Shown here in pieces: positions 33,312-41,691 of a stretch of 64,000 bases of DNA (position 1 is the stretch's first letter; each line of letters opens with the position of its first letter). The notes under the pieces were generated by a model. It had not been told where the DNA came from, made no database searches, and saw nothing but the letters and a program-made list of their open reading frames with translations. The DNA is from Anaeromassilibacillus sp001305115. Lineage in GTDB: Bacteria > Bacillota > Clostridia > Oscillospirales > Acutalibacteraceae. The DNA lies in contig AP031437.1 in the NCBI GenBank assembly GCA_042854365.1, positions 1,736,001-1,800,000 of the forward strand, in the 5' to 3' direction. The position numbers were made by a program, and so were the translations under genes.

Positions 33312-33350
33312 AGAAAAGGCCGCTGTAGAACAATAACCACAGCGGCTTTA
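33312..33350 (-). terminator. Terminator of luxS
   Basis: Minus strand AAAGCCGCTGT pairs with ACAGCGGCCTTT, ending TTTTCTG, about 40 bp past the luxS stop. Confidence 0.8.
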
Positions 33351-33388
33351 GCAATCCTTCCATATATTCCGGCAAAGTCCCAAAAAGA

Positions 33389-33847
33389 TTACTCCGGATA
33401 AACCAGCTTTCGCTCATCCCAGCCTTCTATGATGGTCAAGAATTCTTGTGCTTCCTTCTTCGCACCTTCCAGATCATGTTCCAAATAGTTCCCACATTCC
33501 TTGGCAGTCGCTCCTGGAACCTCTCCATCATATTGGGCAATCTGCTGGAAAATCGAACGAACCAGGCGTACCGCGTCCGCCTCTTCCATGTCGCGGAGCA
33601 AAAAATAGCATCCGGTCCGGCAGCCCATTGGCCCAAAATAGATGACATGATCTTTCCATTCTGAATTGCGGGCAAAGGTTGCAAACAGATGCTCCAATGT
33701 GTGTAGCGCTCCGTTCTCGATATAGGGCGGTGTGTTTGGCCGGCGCATCCGGATGTCATATGTCTTGACATCGCCGTCGATACGGGAAAGATAGATCCCT
33801 GGAACCAACCGATCGTGGTCGATACAGAAACTTGCAATTCTGTCCAT
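33389..33847 (-). CDS. luxS: S-ribosylhomocysteine lyase LuxS
   Basis: 152 residues. Cleaves S-ribosylhomocysteine to homocysteine and DPD, the precursor of AI-2. The metal-binding HTLEH (H49, H53), the catalytic-cysteine motif GPMGCRTGCYF (C76) and the second metal cysteine in ATAKECGNYLEHDL are all intact. The ATG at 33847 sits after GGAGGAAATGAA. It recycles the SAM by-product made through metK. Terminator downstream. Confidence 0.95.
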   Translation of the reverse strand: MDRIASFCIDHDRLVPGIYLSRIDGDVKTYDIRMRRPNTPPYIENGALHTLEHLFATFARNSEWKDHVIYFGPMGCRTGCYFLLRDMEEADAVRLVRSIFQQIAQYDGEVPGATAKECGNYLEHDLEGAKKEAQEFLTIIEGWDERKLVYPE

Positions 33848-33927
33848 TTCATTTCCTCCATAACTCTGCAAAATAATAACACAAATTCTTTTTATCCATC
33901 CTCAAAGGAACGATTTACAAACATATC

Positions 33928-34782
33928 CTATAGCGTTTCCCCAGAAAAAAAGCTCTTAATTTGCTCCAAAGCTTCTACAATGGAACGTTCATAAACATCC
34001 AAAAAACTCTCGTTGTTCTCTCTTCCATCCTCTGGTGAACGCCATGTCTGTAATAGAGTGTTCGCATAATCGAAGTCATCCCCCTCTCCCACGCCACGAA
34101 TATGACAGGATAGAGTATGCTTTCCGCCGTGCTTCTTCTCCCACCGTTCCACCAACGGCTTTTTCAAGCTGGTGTGGTCATTGAGCCACCCCATAGCAGT
34201 CCGGGCATCCTTCACCGCCTGTTCTACCAATGGCAGCGCATGCGAGACCCCAAACCGTACATGTAATAAAAACGCATAGAGAGAAACGATCTCTGCTTGT
34301 ACCTTTTGATTTTTGGGAAGGGTCTTTTTTAAGGAGAACTCAATCGGAAGAGCCCCCGCTTCATAGCGCAGAAGGACAACATCCAACGCCGACTCCATCT
34401 CATGATGGGCAATTTGTGCATCCTGATCGGGCTGTATCTTTAAAAGCTCTCGCGCCTGTGCCTCTATAAACGGATGGCAAATTCGATCTGCCGCGTAATG
34501 GCAGAGGAATCCTGCAATACAGCTCCACACACATTCCGACGGATGCGCTTCACCGTATTCATGCAGGATAGAAACTGTCCGCGAAACCGACTCTTGATGC
34601 AACCGTTCGCCAAAGGAAGAGAGGCTTTCCCCTTTCTGCCAAGGAAGCGCCCGATGGTAAAAAAGAAGATCCGGTCCCTGAGCCCCCCATAAAAATGCGT
34701 CGCGTTCCACCTCCGTATGGTTCGGTTTCCAAAGCTCCAACACGCGCAAGGCGTGATAATAATGGGTAATTGCGGCAGGCAT
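33928..34782 (-). CDS. Zinc-dependent phospholipase C family protein
   Basis: 284 residues, related to the zinc-dependent phospholipase C/S1-P1 nuclease fold (Pfam PF00882). Candidate metal ligands: THYYHALRV (start), GAQGPDLLFYH, GFLCHYAADRICHPFIE and HHEMESALD. Unlike secreted toxins, it lacks a signal peptide and begins MPAAITHYYH, so it is probably cytosolic; this short-form group is common in Clostridia and has no settled function. ATG with GAGGGATGAT. Alone between luxS and the ABC transporter. Confidence 0.85.
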   Translation of the reverse strand: MPAAITHYYHALRVLELWKPNHTEVERDAFLWGAQGPDLLFYHRALPWQKGESLSSFGERLHQESVSRTVSILHEYGEAHPSECVWSCIAGFLCHYAADRICHPFIEAQARELLKIQPDQDAQIAHHEMESALDVVLLRYEAGALPIEFSLKKTLPKNQKVQAEIVSLYAFLLHVRFGVSHALPLVEQAVKDARTAMGWLNDHTSLKKPLVERWEKKHGGKHTLSCHIRGVGEGDDFDYANTLLQTWRSPEDGRENNESFLDVYERSIVEALEQIKSFFSGETL

Positions 34783-34816
34783 ATCATCCCTCGCTTTCTA
34801 AAAGTTCATTTCCAGC

Positions 34817-34855
34817 AAAAAATGAGAGGCCCCTGTTGGGTTGCCTCTCATTTTA
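34817..34855 (-). terminator. Terminator of the amino-acid ABC operon
   Basis: AAAATGAGAGGC pairs with GCCTCTCATTTT and T runs lie on both sides. On the minus strand it ends in TTTTTT, 20 bp past the ATPase stop. Confidence 0.9.
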
Positions 34856-34873
34856 TCACACTTAAAATTCATT

Positions 34874-35608
34874 TTAAAGGACCTTGGACAAAAAGTCCTG
34901 TAGACGCGGATTTTTGGGATGATCGAAAAACTCGTCCGGTTTGGCCTCTTCCAAAACAAGCCCCTCGTCCATAAAGAGGACGCGCGTGGCAACCTCGCGT
35001 GCAAAGTTCATCTCATGGGTAACAACTACCATGGTCATCCCCTCGTGAGCCAGCTCTTTCATCACCTGGAGCACCTCTCCGACCATTTCCGGGTCCAGGG
35101 CGCTGGTCGGCTCATCAAAGAGCATAACATCCGGCTCCATAGCCAACGCACGTACAATCGCAATGCGCTGCTGCTGGCCGCCGGAAAGCTGGGAGGGATA
35201 GGCATTTGCCTTATCCTGTAAACCAATGCGCTTTAGCAACTGCATGGCCTTATCTTCCGCCTCTTTCTCGGACTTCAGCTTCAATGTTACAGGCGCAAGG
35301 GTAATGTTCTTCAAAACCGACAGATGGGGAAACAGATTAAAATGCTGAAACACCATGCCCATTTTCCGGCGAAGCTGATCTACGTCGCAACCAGGCGCAT
35401 TGATCTGTGTTCCTTCAAACCAGACTTCCCCGCCTGTCGGCATCTCCAACAGATTCAAACAACGGAGAAAGGTACTTTTTCCGGAACCGGACGGTCCGAC
35501 AACAACCACCTTTTCTCCCTTCTGGATCTCTTGGTTGATCCCCTTGAGCACCTGAAGGTCGCCCCTTTGGGTGTGGAACGTCTTTTCCAAATTCTTAACG
35601 CTTATCAC
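34874..35608 (-). CDS. Polar amino-acid ABC transporter ATP-binding protein
   Basis: 244 residues of the GlnQ/ArtM class. Walker A GPSGSGKST (about 38-46), Q-loop VFQHFNLFPHLSVLKN, signature LSGGQQQR, Walker B VMLFDEPTSALDPE and the H-switch VTHEMNFA. It hydrolyses ATP to drive import by the permease encoded just upstream. The start is GTG at 35608 with AGGAGG 10 bp before it; it overlaps the permease gene by 14 bp. Confidence 0.95.
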   Translation of the reverse strand: MISVKNLEKTFHTQRGDLQVLKGINQEIQKGEKVVVVGPSGSGKSTFLRCLNLLEMPTGGEVWFEGTQINAPGCDVDQLRRKMGMVFQHFNLFPHLSVLKNITLAPVTLKLKSEKEAEDKAMQLLKRIGLQDKANAYPSQLSGGQQQRIAIVRALAMEPDVMLFDEPTSALDPEMVGEVLQVMKELAHEGMTMVVVTHEMNFAREVATRVLFMDEGLVLEEAKPDEFFDHPKNPRLQDFLSKVL

Positions 35609-36320
35609 TCTGGTGCAACCTCCTTTCGAGCTTGGACAGACACATGGTCAACAAAATTACCAACACCAGATAGATTGCCGCCACTAAGAACAAGGGCATG
35701 AACGCATCGTATGTAATGCTGCGGATAATGTCGCCGCCCTTGGTCAAATCCTGAATGCCGACATAACCTGCGATAGAAGTCTCCTTCAAAAGGGCAATAA
35801 ACTCGTTGAAAACCGCTGGCGCAACATTTTTAAATGCCTGGGGCAGAACAATCTTGCTCATGGTTGTCCGGCTGTTTAAGCCGAGCGAACGTCCTGCCTC
35901 GATCTGGCCGCGGTCCACAGACTGAATACCGCTGCGGATTACTTCCGCGACATAAGCGCCGGAGTTGATACCGAACGCCAACATCGCCACCAAAAGGGTT
36001 TCGCCGCTGGCAAAAATAAAATACACCATAATCATCAACTGAACCAACACAGGGGTTCCGCGGATGACCGTCAGATACAAGCCGCAGATTTTATTGAGAA
36101 TCCGCAACTTTTTGGGGTTATTCTGATGTGTGATGCGCACTAAGGCGACCAATGTCCCCAGGATAATACCGATGATAACCGCCACTAGGGTAATCACCAC
36201 TGTATTGGCAAATCCCTGCACGATGTACATATACCGGTCTTTTAAAATAAAATCGTCATAGAACTGCTGGCCTAAATCAGAGAAAAAGGACAGCGGAACC
36301 GATGCAAAGAGCGTCTGCAT
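35595..36320 (-). CDS. Polar amino-acid ABC transporter permease
   Basis: 241 residues with about five membrane segments of the HisM/GlnP type. The EAA-like loop EAGRSLGLNSRTTMSKIVLPQAFKN contacts the ATPase. SD GGGGAGG precedes the ATG. A hairpin terminator-attenuator (36334-36366) lies between the binding-protein gene and this gene, so it should be made at lower level. One permease gene implies a homodimer. Confidence 0.93.
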   Translation of the reverse strand: MQTLFASVPLSFFSDLGQQFYDDFILKDRYMYIVQGFANTVVITLVAVIIGIILGTLVALVRITHQNNPKKLRILNKICGLYLTVIRGTPVLVQLMIMVYFIFASGETLLVAMLAFGINSGAYVAEVIRSGIQSVDRGQIEAGRSLGLNSRTTMSKIVLPQAFKNVAPAVFNEFIALLKETSIAGYVGIQDLTKGGDIIRSITYDAFMPLFLVAAIYLVLVILLTMCLSKLERRLHQSDKR

Positions 36321-36333
36321 GCCAACCTCCCCA

Positions 36334-36366
36334 TAAAACAGAAGCAGGCAGAAAAACTGCCTGCCC
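36334..36366 (-). terminator. Intercistronic attenuator between binding-protein and permease genes
   Basis: Minus strand GCAGGCAG pairs with CTGCCTGC around TTTTT, followed by TTCTGTTTT. It should reduce, not stop, transcription into the permease gene. Confidence 0.75.
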
Positions 36367-36412
36367 CCAAAAGGGTCCGGCGGCTCTTCTGCTGCCTATC
36401 ATTTGTTTGATT

Positions 36413-37198
36413 TTATTCTGCGCTGATGTACTTGCCGACGATCTCGTCCATCTCGCCGCTATCCTGCATCTCTTTGAGGACTTCATTGACCATCTTTTGC
36501 AGTTCAGTGCTTCCTTTGGGCATAGCGATGGCGTATTCCTCGCTTGTGAGCGCTTCGTCCAGCTTCTTTACCTTATCACTGTTCTTTTCCACAAGCTTTT
36601 CCGCCGGGAAATTGTCGATGACCACCGCGTCGATGCGTCCTGCAATCAGATCGGAAACCGCTTCCATCCCCTTGCTATAGCGCTTGACTTCCGCTACCGT
36701 AATATCGTTCTCGCCATCTTCATTGGTGCAATACTTGTCGCCCGTAGTGCCCAACTGAACGCCAACCGTTTTACCGTTCAAATCGGTTCGAGAAACAATG
36801 TCGCTGTCGTTGGCAACAATGATCGCCTGAGAAGCGTTAAAATACGGATCTGAAAAATCCACATTCTTTTTACGGTCTTCATCTGCTGTCATACCAGCGG
36901 CCACAATGTCCGCTTTGCCAGACTGCAACGCGGTAATCAAAGTGTCAAATGCAATATCGCTGACTTCCAGCTCAACCCCCAGTTTTTCTGCGATCTTTTG
37001 GGAAATTTCAATGTCGATTCCAACGACTTCGTCGCCGTCTTTGAACTCAAATGGCTCAAATTCTGCATTGGTCGCCATAACCAGCTTTCCAGCATTCTGA
37101 ATGTCCTCCGGTGTCTTGGCCTTGCTGCCACAAGCAGCCATCGGGACCATCATCGCTGCTGCCAGAAGGAATGCCAAAATCTTCTTCCCTGTTTTCAT
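36413..37198 (-). CDS. Amino-acid ABC transporter substrate-binding lipoprotein
   Basis: 261 residues. A lipoprotein signal peptide MKTGKKILAFLLAAAMMVPM ends in the lipobox MAAC, so the mature protein starts at Cys and is anchored by Lgt/Lsp. The SBP_bac_3 fold shows as LVMATNAEFEPFEF, GIDIEISQKIAEKLGVELEV, ADIVAAGMTADEDRKKNVDFSDPYF and LAGRIDAVVIDN. Substrate is probably a polar or basic amino acid; an ARG-box-like sequence in its promoter favours arginine or a relative, which is inference. ATG at 37198. It is first in the operon. Confidence 0.92.
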   Translation of the reverse strand: MKTGKKILAFLLAAAMMVPMAACGSKAKTPEDIQNAGKLVMATNAEFEPFEFKDGDEVVGIDIEISQKIAEKLGVELEVSDIAFDTLITALQSGKADIVAAGMTADEDRKKNVDFSDPYFNASQAIIVANDSDIVSRTDLNGKTVGVQLGTTGDKYCTNEDGENDITVAEVKRYSKGMEAVSDLIAGRIDAVVIDNFPAEKLVEKNSDKVKKLDEALTSEEYAIAMPKGSTELQKMVNEVLKEMQDSGEMDEIVGKYISAE

Positions 37199-37237
37199 AA
37201 ATCGTACCCCCAAATTTTATACTGTACCTTCTTCACC

Positions 37238-37266
37238 ATTCTATAGCATAAATATTCATATTTCAA
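37238..37266 (-). promoter_or_regulatory. Promoter of the amino-acid ABC operon
   Basis: Minus strand TTGAAA (37261-37266), 17-bp spacer, TAGAAT (37238-37243). The spacer is the ARG-box-like sequence itself. Confidence 0.7.
37244..37260 (-). promoter_or_regulatory. ARG-box-like operator
   Basis: TATGAATATTTATGCTA fits the ArgR box pattern (TNTGAATWWWWATTCANW) except in the right half. A second AT-rich half-palindrome (GCATAAATATGC, on the minus strand) lies next to it at about 37268-37279, and ArgR boxes often come in pairs. argR is encoded at 8031-8480. Confidence 0.5.
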
Positions 37267-37284
37267 GCATATTTATGCGACCTT

Positions 37285-38214
37285 CTAAAATTCGTAAAAC
37301 CTGTCAACTTCACGCGCATCGCCGGAAAGGTTTTGTGGAAATTGCAAGCCACAAATCTCCAAAAGTGTACAAAAATCCCTTGGAAGCGGCGCAATGATGC
37401 ACCTGTCCTTTCCCGTCACTGGATGTCGAAAAGAGGCTTGCACACAATGCAATGCCTGCCGGTCGATGTATATCCGGCTTCCACCGTACAGATCGTCCCC
37501 CGCCAAGGGATTTCCCCTGTGCGCCATATGTACACGGATTTGGTGCGTCCTACCGGTTTCCAGGCGAAAGGCCAAAAGCGTGTGGCTCTGTGAGTGGCAC
37601 AATGTGCGCCAGTGTGTTACAGCGCGAATCCCATCTCTGCACACGCAACGCTGGATGGTGTGACCCGGCAGCCGTTCAATTGGCCCATCCTCAGTCCCAC
37701 TTCCCTCTAACACCCCTTCACAAACCGCCAAGTAAACTTTAGAGATACCCTGTGCCAAACGTGCCGCTGCATAAGGATTTTTTGCCAAGACCAGAACCCC
37801 GGTGGTGTCCCGGTCCAGCCGGTAAATCGGGCGAAACGCCAAGGATTCGCCCTTTCTCTGAAAATACGCCGCAACAGCATTGGCCAAGCTATCCCGGGCA
37901 TGTCCAAACGAGGGATGCACCGGCATACCGGTCGGTTTGTCAACTGCCAGCAGATCGCTGTCTTCATAGAGGGGAACCAATGGGAGATCCACAGGTTCCG
38001 GAGCAGCAGAATCCTCTGGAAGCATCAACTGTACTCGATCCCCTACCTGTAAGATCTTCCGCACGGTCGCATGAGCGCCATTTACGGTGATTCCCAGTGG
38101 TTCCTTCTTTAAATCTGTCAGAAGCCGTGCAGATACCCCACAAAAATGGCGTAAAAATCCTTTAAGCTGTGCATCTCCGTATTCCGCTGGCACCGTAAAC
38201 GTCAGCTTTCTCAT
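37285..38214 (-). CDS. RluA family pseudouridine synthase
   Basis: 309 residues. An N-terminal S4-like domain (about 1-75) precedes the catalytic domain, with the RluA signature RLDRDTTGVLVLAKN (catalytic Asp in RLDRDT) and the C-terminal RLETGRTHQIRVHMAH. It isomerises uridine to pseudouridine in rRNA or tRNA; which site cannot be told from sequence. SD GGGAGG precedes the ATG. It ends 19 bp before the ABC promoter, which reads away in the same direction. Confidence 0.9.
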   Translation of the reverse strand: MRKLTFTVPAEYGDAQLKGFLRHFCGVSARLLTDLKKEPLGITVNGAHATVRKILQVGDRVQLMLPEDSAAPEPVDLPLVPLYEDSDLLAVDKPTGMPVHPSFGHARDSLANAVAAYFQRKGESLAFRPIYRLDRDTTGVLVLAKNPYAAARLAQGISKVYLAVCEGVLEGSGTEDGPIERLPGHTIQRCVCRDGIRAVTHWRTLCHSQSHTLLAFRLETGRTHQIRVHMAHRGNPLAGDDLYGGSRIYIDRQALHCVQASFRHPVTGKDRCIIAPLPRDFCTLLEICGLQFPQNLSGDAREVDRFYEF

Positions 38215-38231
38215 AGAACCTCCCTGCGGGC

Positions 38232-38277
38232 AAAGAAAAAGAGCGGAGGCAAAATCCTTCCGCGTGCCGCCGCTCTG
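38232..38277 (-). terminator. Terminator of ilvE
   Basis: Minus strand AGAGCGGCGG pairs imperfectly with CCTCCGCTCT over an inner loop, then TTTTCTTTG. It begins 15 bp past the ilvE stop. Confidence 0.7.
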
Positions 38278-38291
38278 TTCCGCAAATGCAC

Positions 38292-39362
38292 TTATTTTAC
38301 TTCGACCGTCCAGCCGAACTCATCCTTTAGTTTTCCCCACTGAATGCCAGTCAGTGTGTCATACAACTTCTGTGAAAGCGGTCCGATCTCGCCATGGTTG
38401 ATCTCCATAATATCATCGCCCCATTTTAAATGGCCGATCGGAGAAATGACAGCTGCAGTCCCCGTGCCAAACGCCTCTTTCAGACGGCCTTGTGCCGCTG
38501 CATCTGCAACCTCCTGGATCGAAAGCTTCCGTTCAGAAACCTTCAGCCCCCAGGACTTTAACATATCGATGCAGGACATGCGCGTGATACCGGACAAAAT
38601 CGAGCCTTGCAAGGCCGGCGTAACCACTTCGTCGTCAATTACAAAGAATACGTTCATGGTCCCCACTTCTTCGATGTACTTACGTTCCACACCGTCGAGC
38701 CAAAGCACCTGGGTATAATCCTGTTTCTCCGCCTCATCCTGTGCCTTAAGAGAAGCTGCATAGTTGCCTGCTGTCTTTGTAAAGCCCATACCACCGCGTA
38801 CTGCACGGACATAATTGGTCTCTACATAAATTTTTACGGGATCGAGCCCTTCTGGATAATAAGCGCCAACCGGGCTGCAGATCACCATAAACAGCAGGTG
38901 ACGCGCCGGATGTACGCCGATGTGCGGATCTACGCCAATGATAAATGGACGAATGTACAAGGATGTCCCTTCTTCACTGGGAATCCAATCCTTTTCAATG
39001 GAAACCAGCTTTTCAATTGCTGCCTTTGCCAATTCCTCATCAATCAGCGGAATGCACAGACGTTCATTGGAGACATTCAAACGGGCCATGTTTTTATCCG
39101 GGCGGAACAGCAAAATTCTGCCATCCTGCGCGCGATAAGCCTTCATCCCCTCAAATACGGATTGGCCATAGTGAAGGCACATAGCGGAGGGGTCCATTTC
39201 AATCGGCCCATATGGAACGATGCGGGGATCGTGCCAACCTTGCCCCTCGTCGTAGTTCATTAAAAACATGTGGTCGGTAAAAATGGTTCCGAACGGAAGG
39301 GGCGCGCCCGGAGCCGGCTTTTGTTTGGGATGTTTTGTAAGTTCCACTCTGATTTCCTGCAT
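38292..39362 (-). CDS. ilvE: Branched-chain amino-acid aminotransferase
   Basis: 356 residues, fold-type IV PLP enzyme. Interconverts Leu/Ile/Val with their 2-oxo acids. The signature MDPSAMCLHYGQSVFEGMKAY near the N-terminus, the PLP lysine (VRGGMGFTKTAGNYAASLKAQ) and EVGTMNVFFV identify the long BCAT form found in Firmicutes. GAGGG precedes the ATG. A consensus-like promoter lies at 39395-39423, with no T-box leader, and a terminator follows. Confidence 0.95.
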   Translation of the reverse strand: MQEIRVELTKHPKQKPAPGAPLPFGTIFTDHMFLMNYDEGQGWHDPRIVPYGPIEMDPSAMCLHYGQSVFEGMKAYRAQDGRILLFRPDKNMARLNVSNERLCIPLIDEELAKAAIEKLVSIEKDWIPSEEGTSLYIRPFIIGVDPHIGVHPARHLLFMVICSPVGAYYPEGLDPVKIYVETNYVRAVRGGMGFTKTAGNYAASLKAQDEAEKQDYTQVLWLDGVERKYIEEVGTMNVFFVIDDEVVTPALQGSILSGITRMSCIDMLKSWGLKVSERKLSIQEVADAAAQGRLKEAFGTGTAAVISPIGHLKWGDDIMEINHGEIGPLSQKLYDTLTGIQWGKLKDEFGWTVEVK

Positions 39363-39394
39363 GGTAAATGCCCTCTTTCTGATTATTCCTGCTT

Positions 39395-39423
39395 ATTGTA
39401 CCATCATTTTTCAGGGATTTCAA
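39395..39423 (-). promoter_or_regulatory. sigma-A promoter of ilvE
   Basis: Minus strand TTGAAA (39418-39423), 17 bp, TACAAT (39395-39400). Confidence 0.8.
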
Positions 39424-39576
39424 GTTATTAGCGCGCGAAAGGCATAGCCAAAATCCCCACACATTTGACAGGATATTTCTCACTTTTTAGAAATACTACC
39501 AAAATTTTCTGCCTGTAACCGTCAAAAGGAGCATCCTGCTGTTTGGGGCGTTGATCCCCTGTTTTGCACAGGAATA

Positions 39577-40923
39577 TCAGAAGTCCTGCATAAAGTGAAT
39601 CTCATGATTGCGCAATCCTTTGGGATAACGGTTTTTTAATCGTCCCCCGGAACATTTTCCAAATCCAGTCACAATGCCGTCAACAGCCACACCGGTATAT
39701 CCCTTCAACGACTCCGGCACATCCAGTTCTTCTCCGTGGAGAAATGCCGCAATCTGGGGTCCTTCATGCGTCAGTTCTAAAACATTGCACAGAGATTCTG
39801 GCCTCGCGGCCATAAACGCTGCGTGTGCAGGTTCGATACGCTTTTGATAAGTTCCCAACAATACGCCGGCACGCAGGACGCCAAGTCCTTTCATCTGCGG
39901 TAACCCATCTGGAAGCAACAGCAAATTGTCCCCAATCTGTTCCAATACTCCCGACGGCATCTGCTTGTACAGCATTTCACAGCATGCTTTCGCCAATTCA
40001 CTGGGCTTTGCATAATTGTACGGCGATGGAGTATTCCCATTCTCCGATAGGCGTTGCAACTTTGCCACAAAATGTCCCTCGCCGCCATCCATGGGAAAAA
40101 TTCTCCGCGTCTGTGGAATACTTCCCGGCCGGCCAAAGGAAACGCCGCAGTCTAACAACGCAAAATCTGGACGCTTTTTCAAGAAGGCTTCAACCACCCC
40201 TTCGTTTTCTTCAAAGGAAAACGTACAGGTCGAATAGACTAAAATTCCCCCTTCACGCAACGCTTGAGAAGCTGTTTCCAAGATAGCCAGCTGGCGGATA
40301 GCACACATCTTTACATGTTCTGGGCTCCATTCTTGTATCGCCCGCTCGTCCCGCCGGAACATTCCCTCTCCCGAACAAGGGGCGTCGACTAAAACCTTAT
40401 CAAAAAAGCCTTCCAATGCATCACAAAGAGTTTCGGGCCGGCAACAGGAGACCACGGCATTGCGCACCCCCATCCGCTCGATATTGGATAGAAGCACATT
40501 CGCTCGATTCCGCACGACTTCATTGCTCCAAAGCAACCCCTGCCCTGCCAATAAAGTGGCAATTTGGGTCGATTTTCCCCCGGGAGCCGCACAGAGATCC
40601 AATACCCGGTCGCCTGGCTGCGGCGACAGCACTGTAACCGCGGAAGCTGCCGAGGGCTCCTGCACGTAAAATGCCCCCGCATGATGGAACGGTAAGGCGC
40701 CAAGGTGTTCCACTCCCTCCGGGATATAATAAGAGAGCGGCGAAAATGGAGCGGTCGTGATCGAGAACGGCAAAGCCGCATGCAAACGTTCTTCCTCACA
40801 CTTTTCGATATTTAAGCGGATTCCTCTCCGATAGGACTGCTCATAACAGGCAAGAAACGCAGGATATTCTCCACCCAGCATGTCCTGCATCCGTTCGCAA
40901 AAGGCCAGCGGCAATGTCGTCAT
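39577..40923 (-). CDS. RsmF/NOL1-NOP2-Sun family rRNA cytosine-5 methyltransferase
   Basis: 448 residues. The SAM-binding motif I is DLCAAPGGKSTQIATLL and the catalytic pair is DAPCSGEGMFRR plus YSTCTFSFEENEGVV (the two active cysteines of m5C RNA methyltransferases). The C-terminal ~130 residues hold a PUA-like and RsmF_methylt_CI-type tail. The N-terminal QEPSAAS is typical. It probably modifies 16S rRNA; exact site unknown. It overlaps the CPCC gene by ATGA, so translation is coupled. Confidence 0.92.
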   Translation of the reverse strand: MTTLPLAFCERMQDMLGGEYPAFLACYEQSYRRGIRLNIEKCEEERLHAALPFSITTAPFSPLSYYIPEGVEHLGALPFHHAGAFYVQEPSAASAVTVLSPQPGDRVLDLCAAPGGKSTQIATLLAGQGLLWSNEVVRNRANVLLSNIERMGVRNAVVSCCRPETLCDALEGFFDKVLVDAPCSGEGMFRRDERAIQEWSPEHVKMCAIRQLAILETASQALREGGILVYSTCTFSFEENEGVVEAFLKKRPDFALLDCGVSFGRPGSIPQTRRIFPMDGGEGHFVAKLQRLSENGNTPSPYNYAKPSELAKACCEMLYKQMPSGVLEQIGDNLLLLPDGLPQMKGLGVLRAGVLLGTYQKRIEPAHAAFMAARPESLCNVLELTHEGPQIAAFLHGEELDVPESLKGYTGVAVDGIVTGFGKCSGGRLKNRYPKGLRNHEIHFMQDF

Positions 40924-41282
40924 GTCGAATTCTTCCCTTCTTCAAAATGATTTTCAAAGTCTTCTTGTTCTTCCTTCGTTGGCAAGCGGCAGTATCGCTT
41001 CAATCTCGGTAAGACGGCACCATATGTTTTGTAGTTATTCCTGGCCGCTTTCAGCGACAAACCGTGGTTCTCGTCGCTTGGTTCCTCTTCTCCAGACAAA
41101 AACACGTCGATCTCCCAATAACAGATTGGACAAATATAAGCGATTGCGTCCCCGTTATTTGGAATTGTCCGGTACCCACAGCAGGGACAGGGCGAACCGT
41201 TTTTCACAATCAGAGGCTCTTGACTTTCTGTATTTACTCTACCATTTCGATCCGGAAGGAAAAAATCCTTTGTCCTTTTCAA
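40920..41282 (-). CDS. Cysteine-rich CPCC protein
   Basis: 120 residues. The N-terminal half has SPCPCCGYRTIP followed by YICPICYWEID: two CxxC-type metal sites matching the CPCC family (Pfam Cys_rich_CPCC). The C-terminal half is charged. These proteins are thought to bind zinc; no function is assigned. Start appears to be TTG at 41282 with GGGGA 8 bp away. The 4-bp overlap with the m5C methyltransferase suggests they are expressed together. Confidence 0.8.
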   Translation of the reverse strand: MKRTKDFFLPDRNGRVNTESQEPLIVKNGSPCPCCGYRTIPNNGDAIAYICPICYWEIDVFLSGEEEPSDENHGLSLKAARNNYKTYGAVLPRLKRYCRLPTKEEQEDFENHFEEGKNST

Positions 41283-41316
41283 GATGATCGTCCCCTTCCC
41301 TTCTCCTTAAGAGGAA

Positions 41317-41346
41317 TGTATTTTTTAAATAGAAAATCGCATAATT
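41317..41346 (+). promoter_or_regulatory. Possible forespore-type (sigma-G/F) promoter
   Basis: GTATT (41318-41322), 17 bp, CATAATT (41340-41346). It resembles the sigma-G pattern GNATR-N17/18-CATNNTA with one mismatch in the last -10 base. 47 bp before the small gene's ATG. Weak evidence. Confidence 0.35.
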
Positions 41347-41392
41347 CTCCCTTGCAAAACCAATAATAACAACGCAAAGGGGGTGAATACAA

Positions 41393-41593
41393 ATGAACAG
41401 CAATTACAATAACAGCCAGAACAGTTCCCAGAATCGTTCCAGCCAGAACAGCACACAGAACAATTCTCAGAACCGTTCCAGCCAGAACGCTAAGAACAGC
41501 ACACAGAATCGCACCAGCTCCAACAGCCAGAACTGCAAGAACAGCACCAATCAGTGCAGCAGTCAGAATAACAGCCAGAATAGCCACAACTAA
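41393..41593 (+). CDS. Small Asn/Ser/Gln-rich protein
   Basis: 66 residues made almost wholly of Asn, Ser and Gln in a repeated SSQN/NSQN pattern (e.g. NRSSQN twice), with two cysteines and a few Thr/Arg. No hydrophobic core or membrane segment, so it should be disordered. AAAGGGGGTGAATACAA gives a very strong ribosome binding site, and a terminator follows, arguing that it is real. Similar short N/Q-rich proteins occur in Clostridia and some are spore-associated, but that is recollection. A possible forespore promoter lies upstream. The antisense frame is an artefact of the codon pattern. Confidence 0.7.
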   Translation: MNSNYNNSQNSSQNRSSQNSTQNNSQNRSSQNAKNSTQNRTSSNSQNCKNSTNQCSSQNNSQNSHN

Positions 41594-41691
41594 CACCCAA
41601 TCCTGACGATGGCCCATCCTCCGCAGAGATCGCCCACGGTCCACAAAGGCGGTATCTGCGGTATGGGTCCAGGAAAATCCAGGCTATATGC

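Noticed and set aside
33848..33927. TTGAGG ... TGTTAT as a luxS promoter
   Set aside because: Both hexamers are poor matches and several alternatives fit equally well.
41279..41644. 121-codon frame on the minus strand rich in Val/Ala/Leu, resembling a membrane protein
   Set aside because: It is the reverse reading of Asn/Ser/Gln codons (GTT, GCT, CTG) of the small plus-strand gene, has no SD, and runs over the CPCC gene's start.
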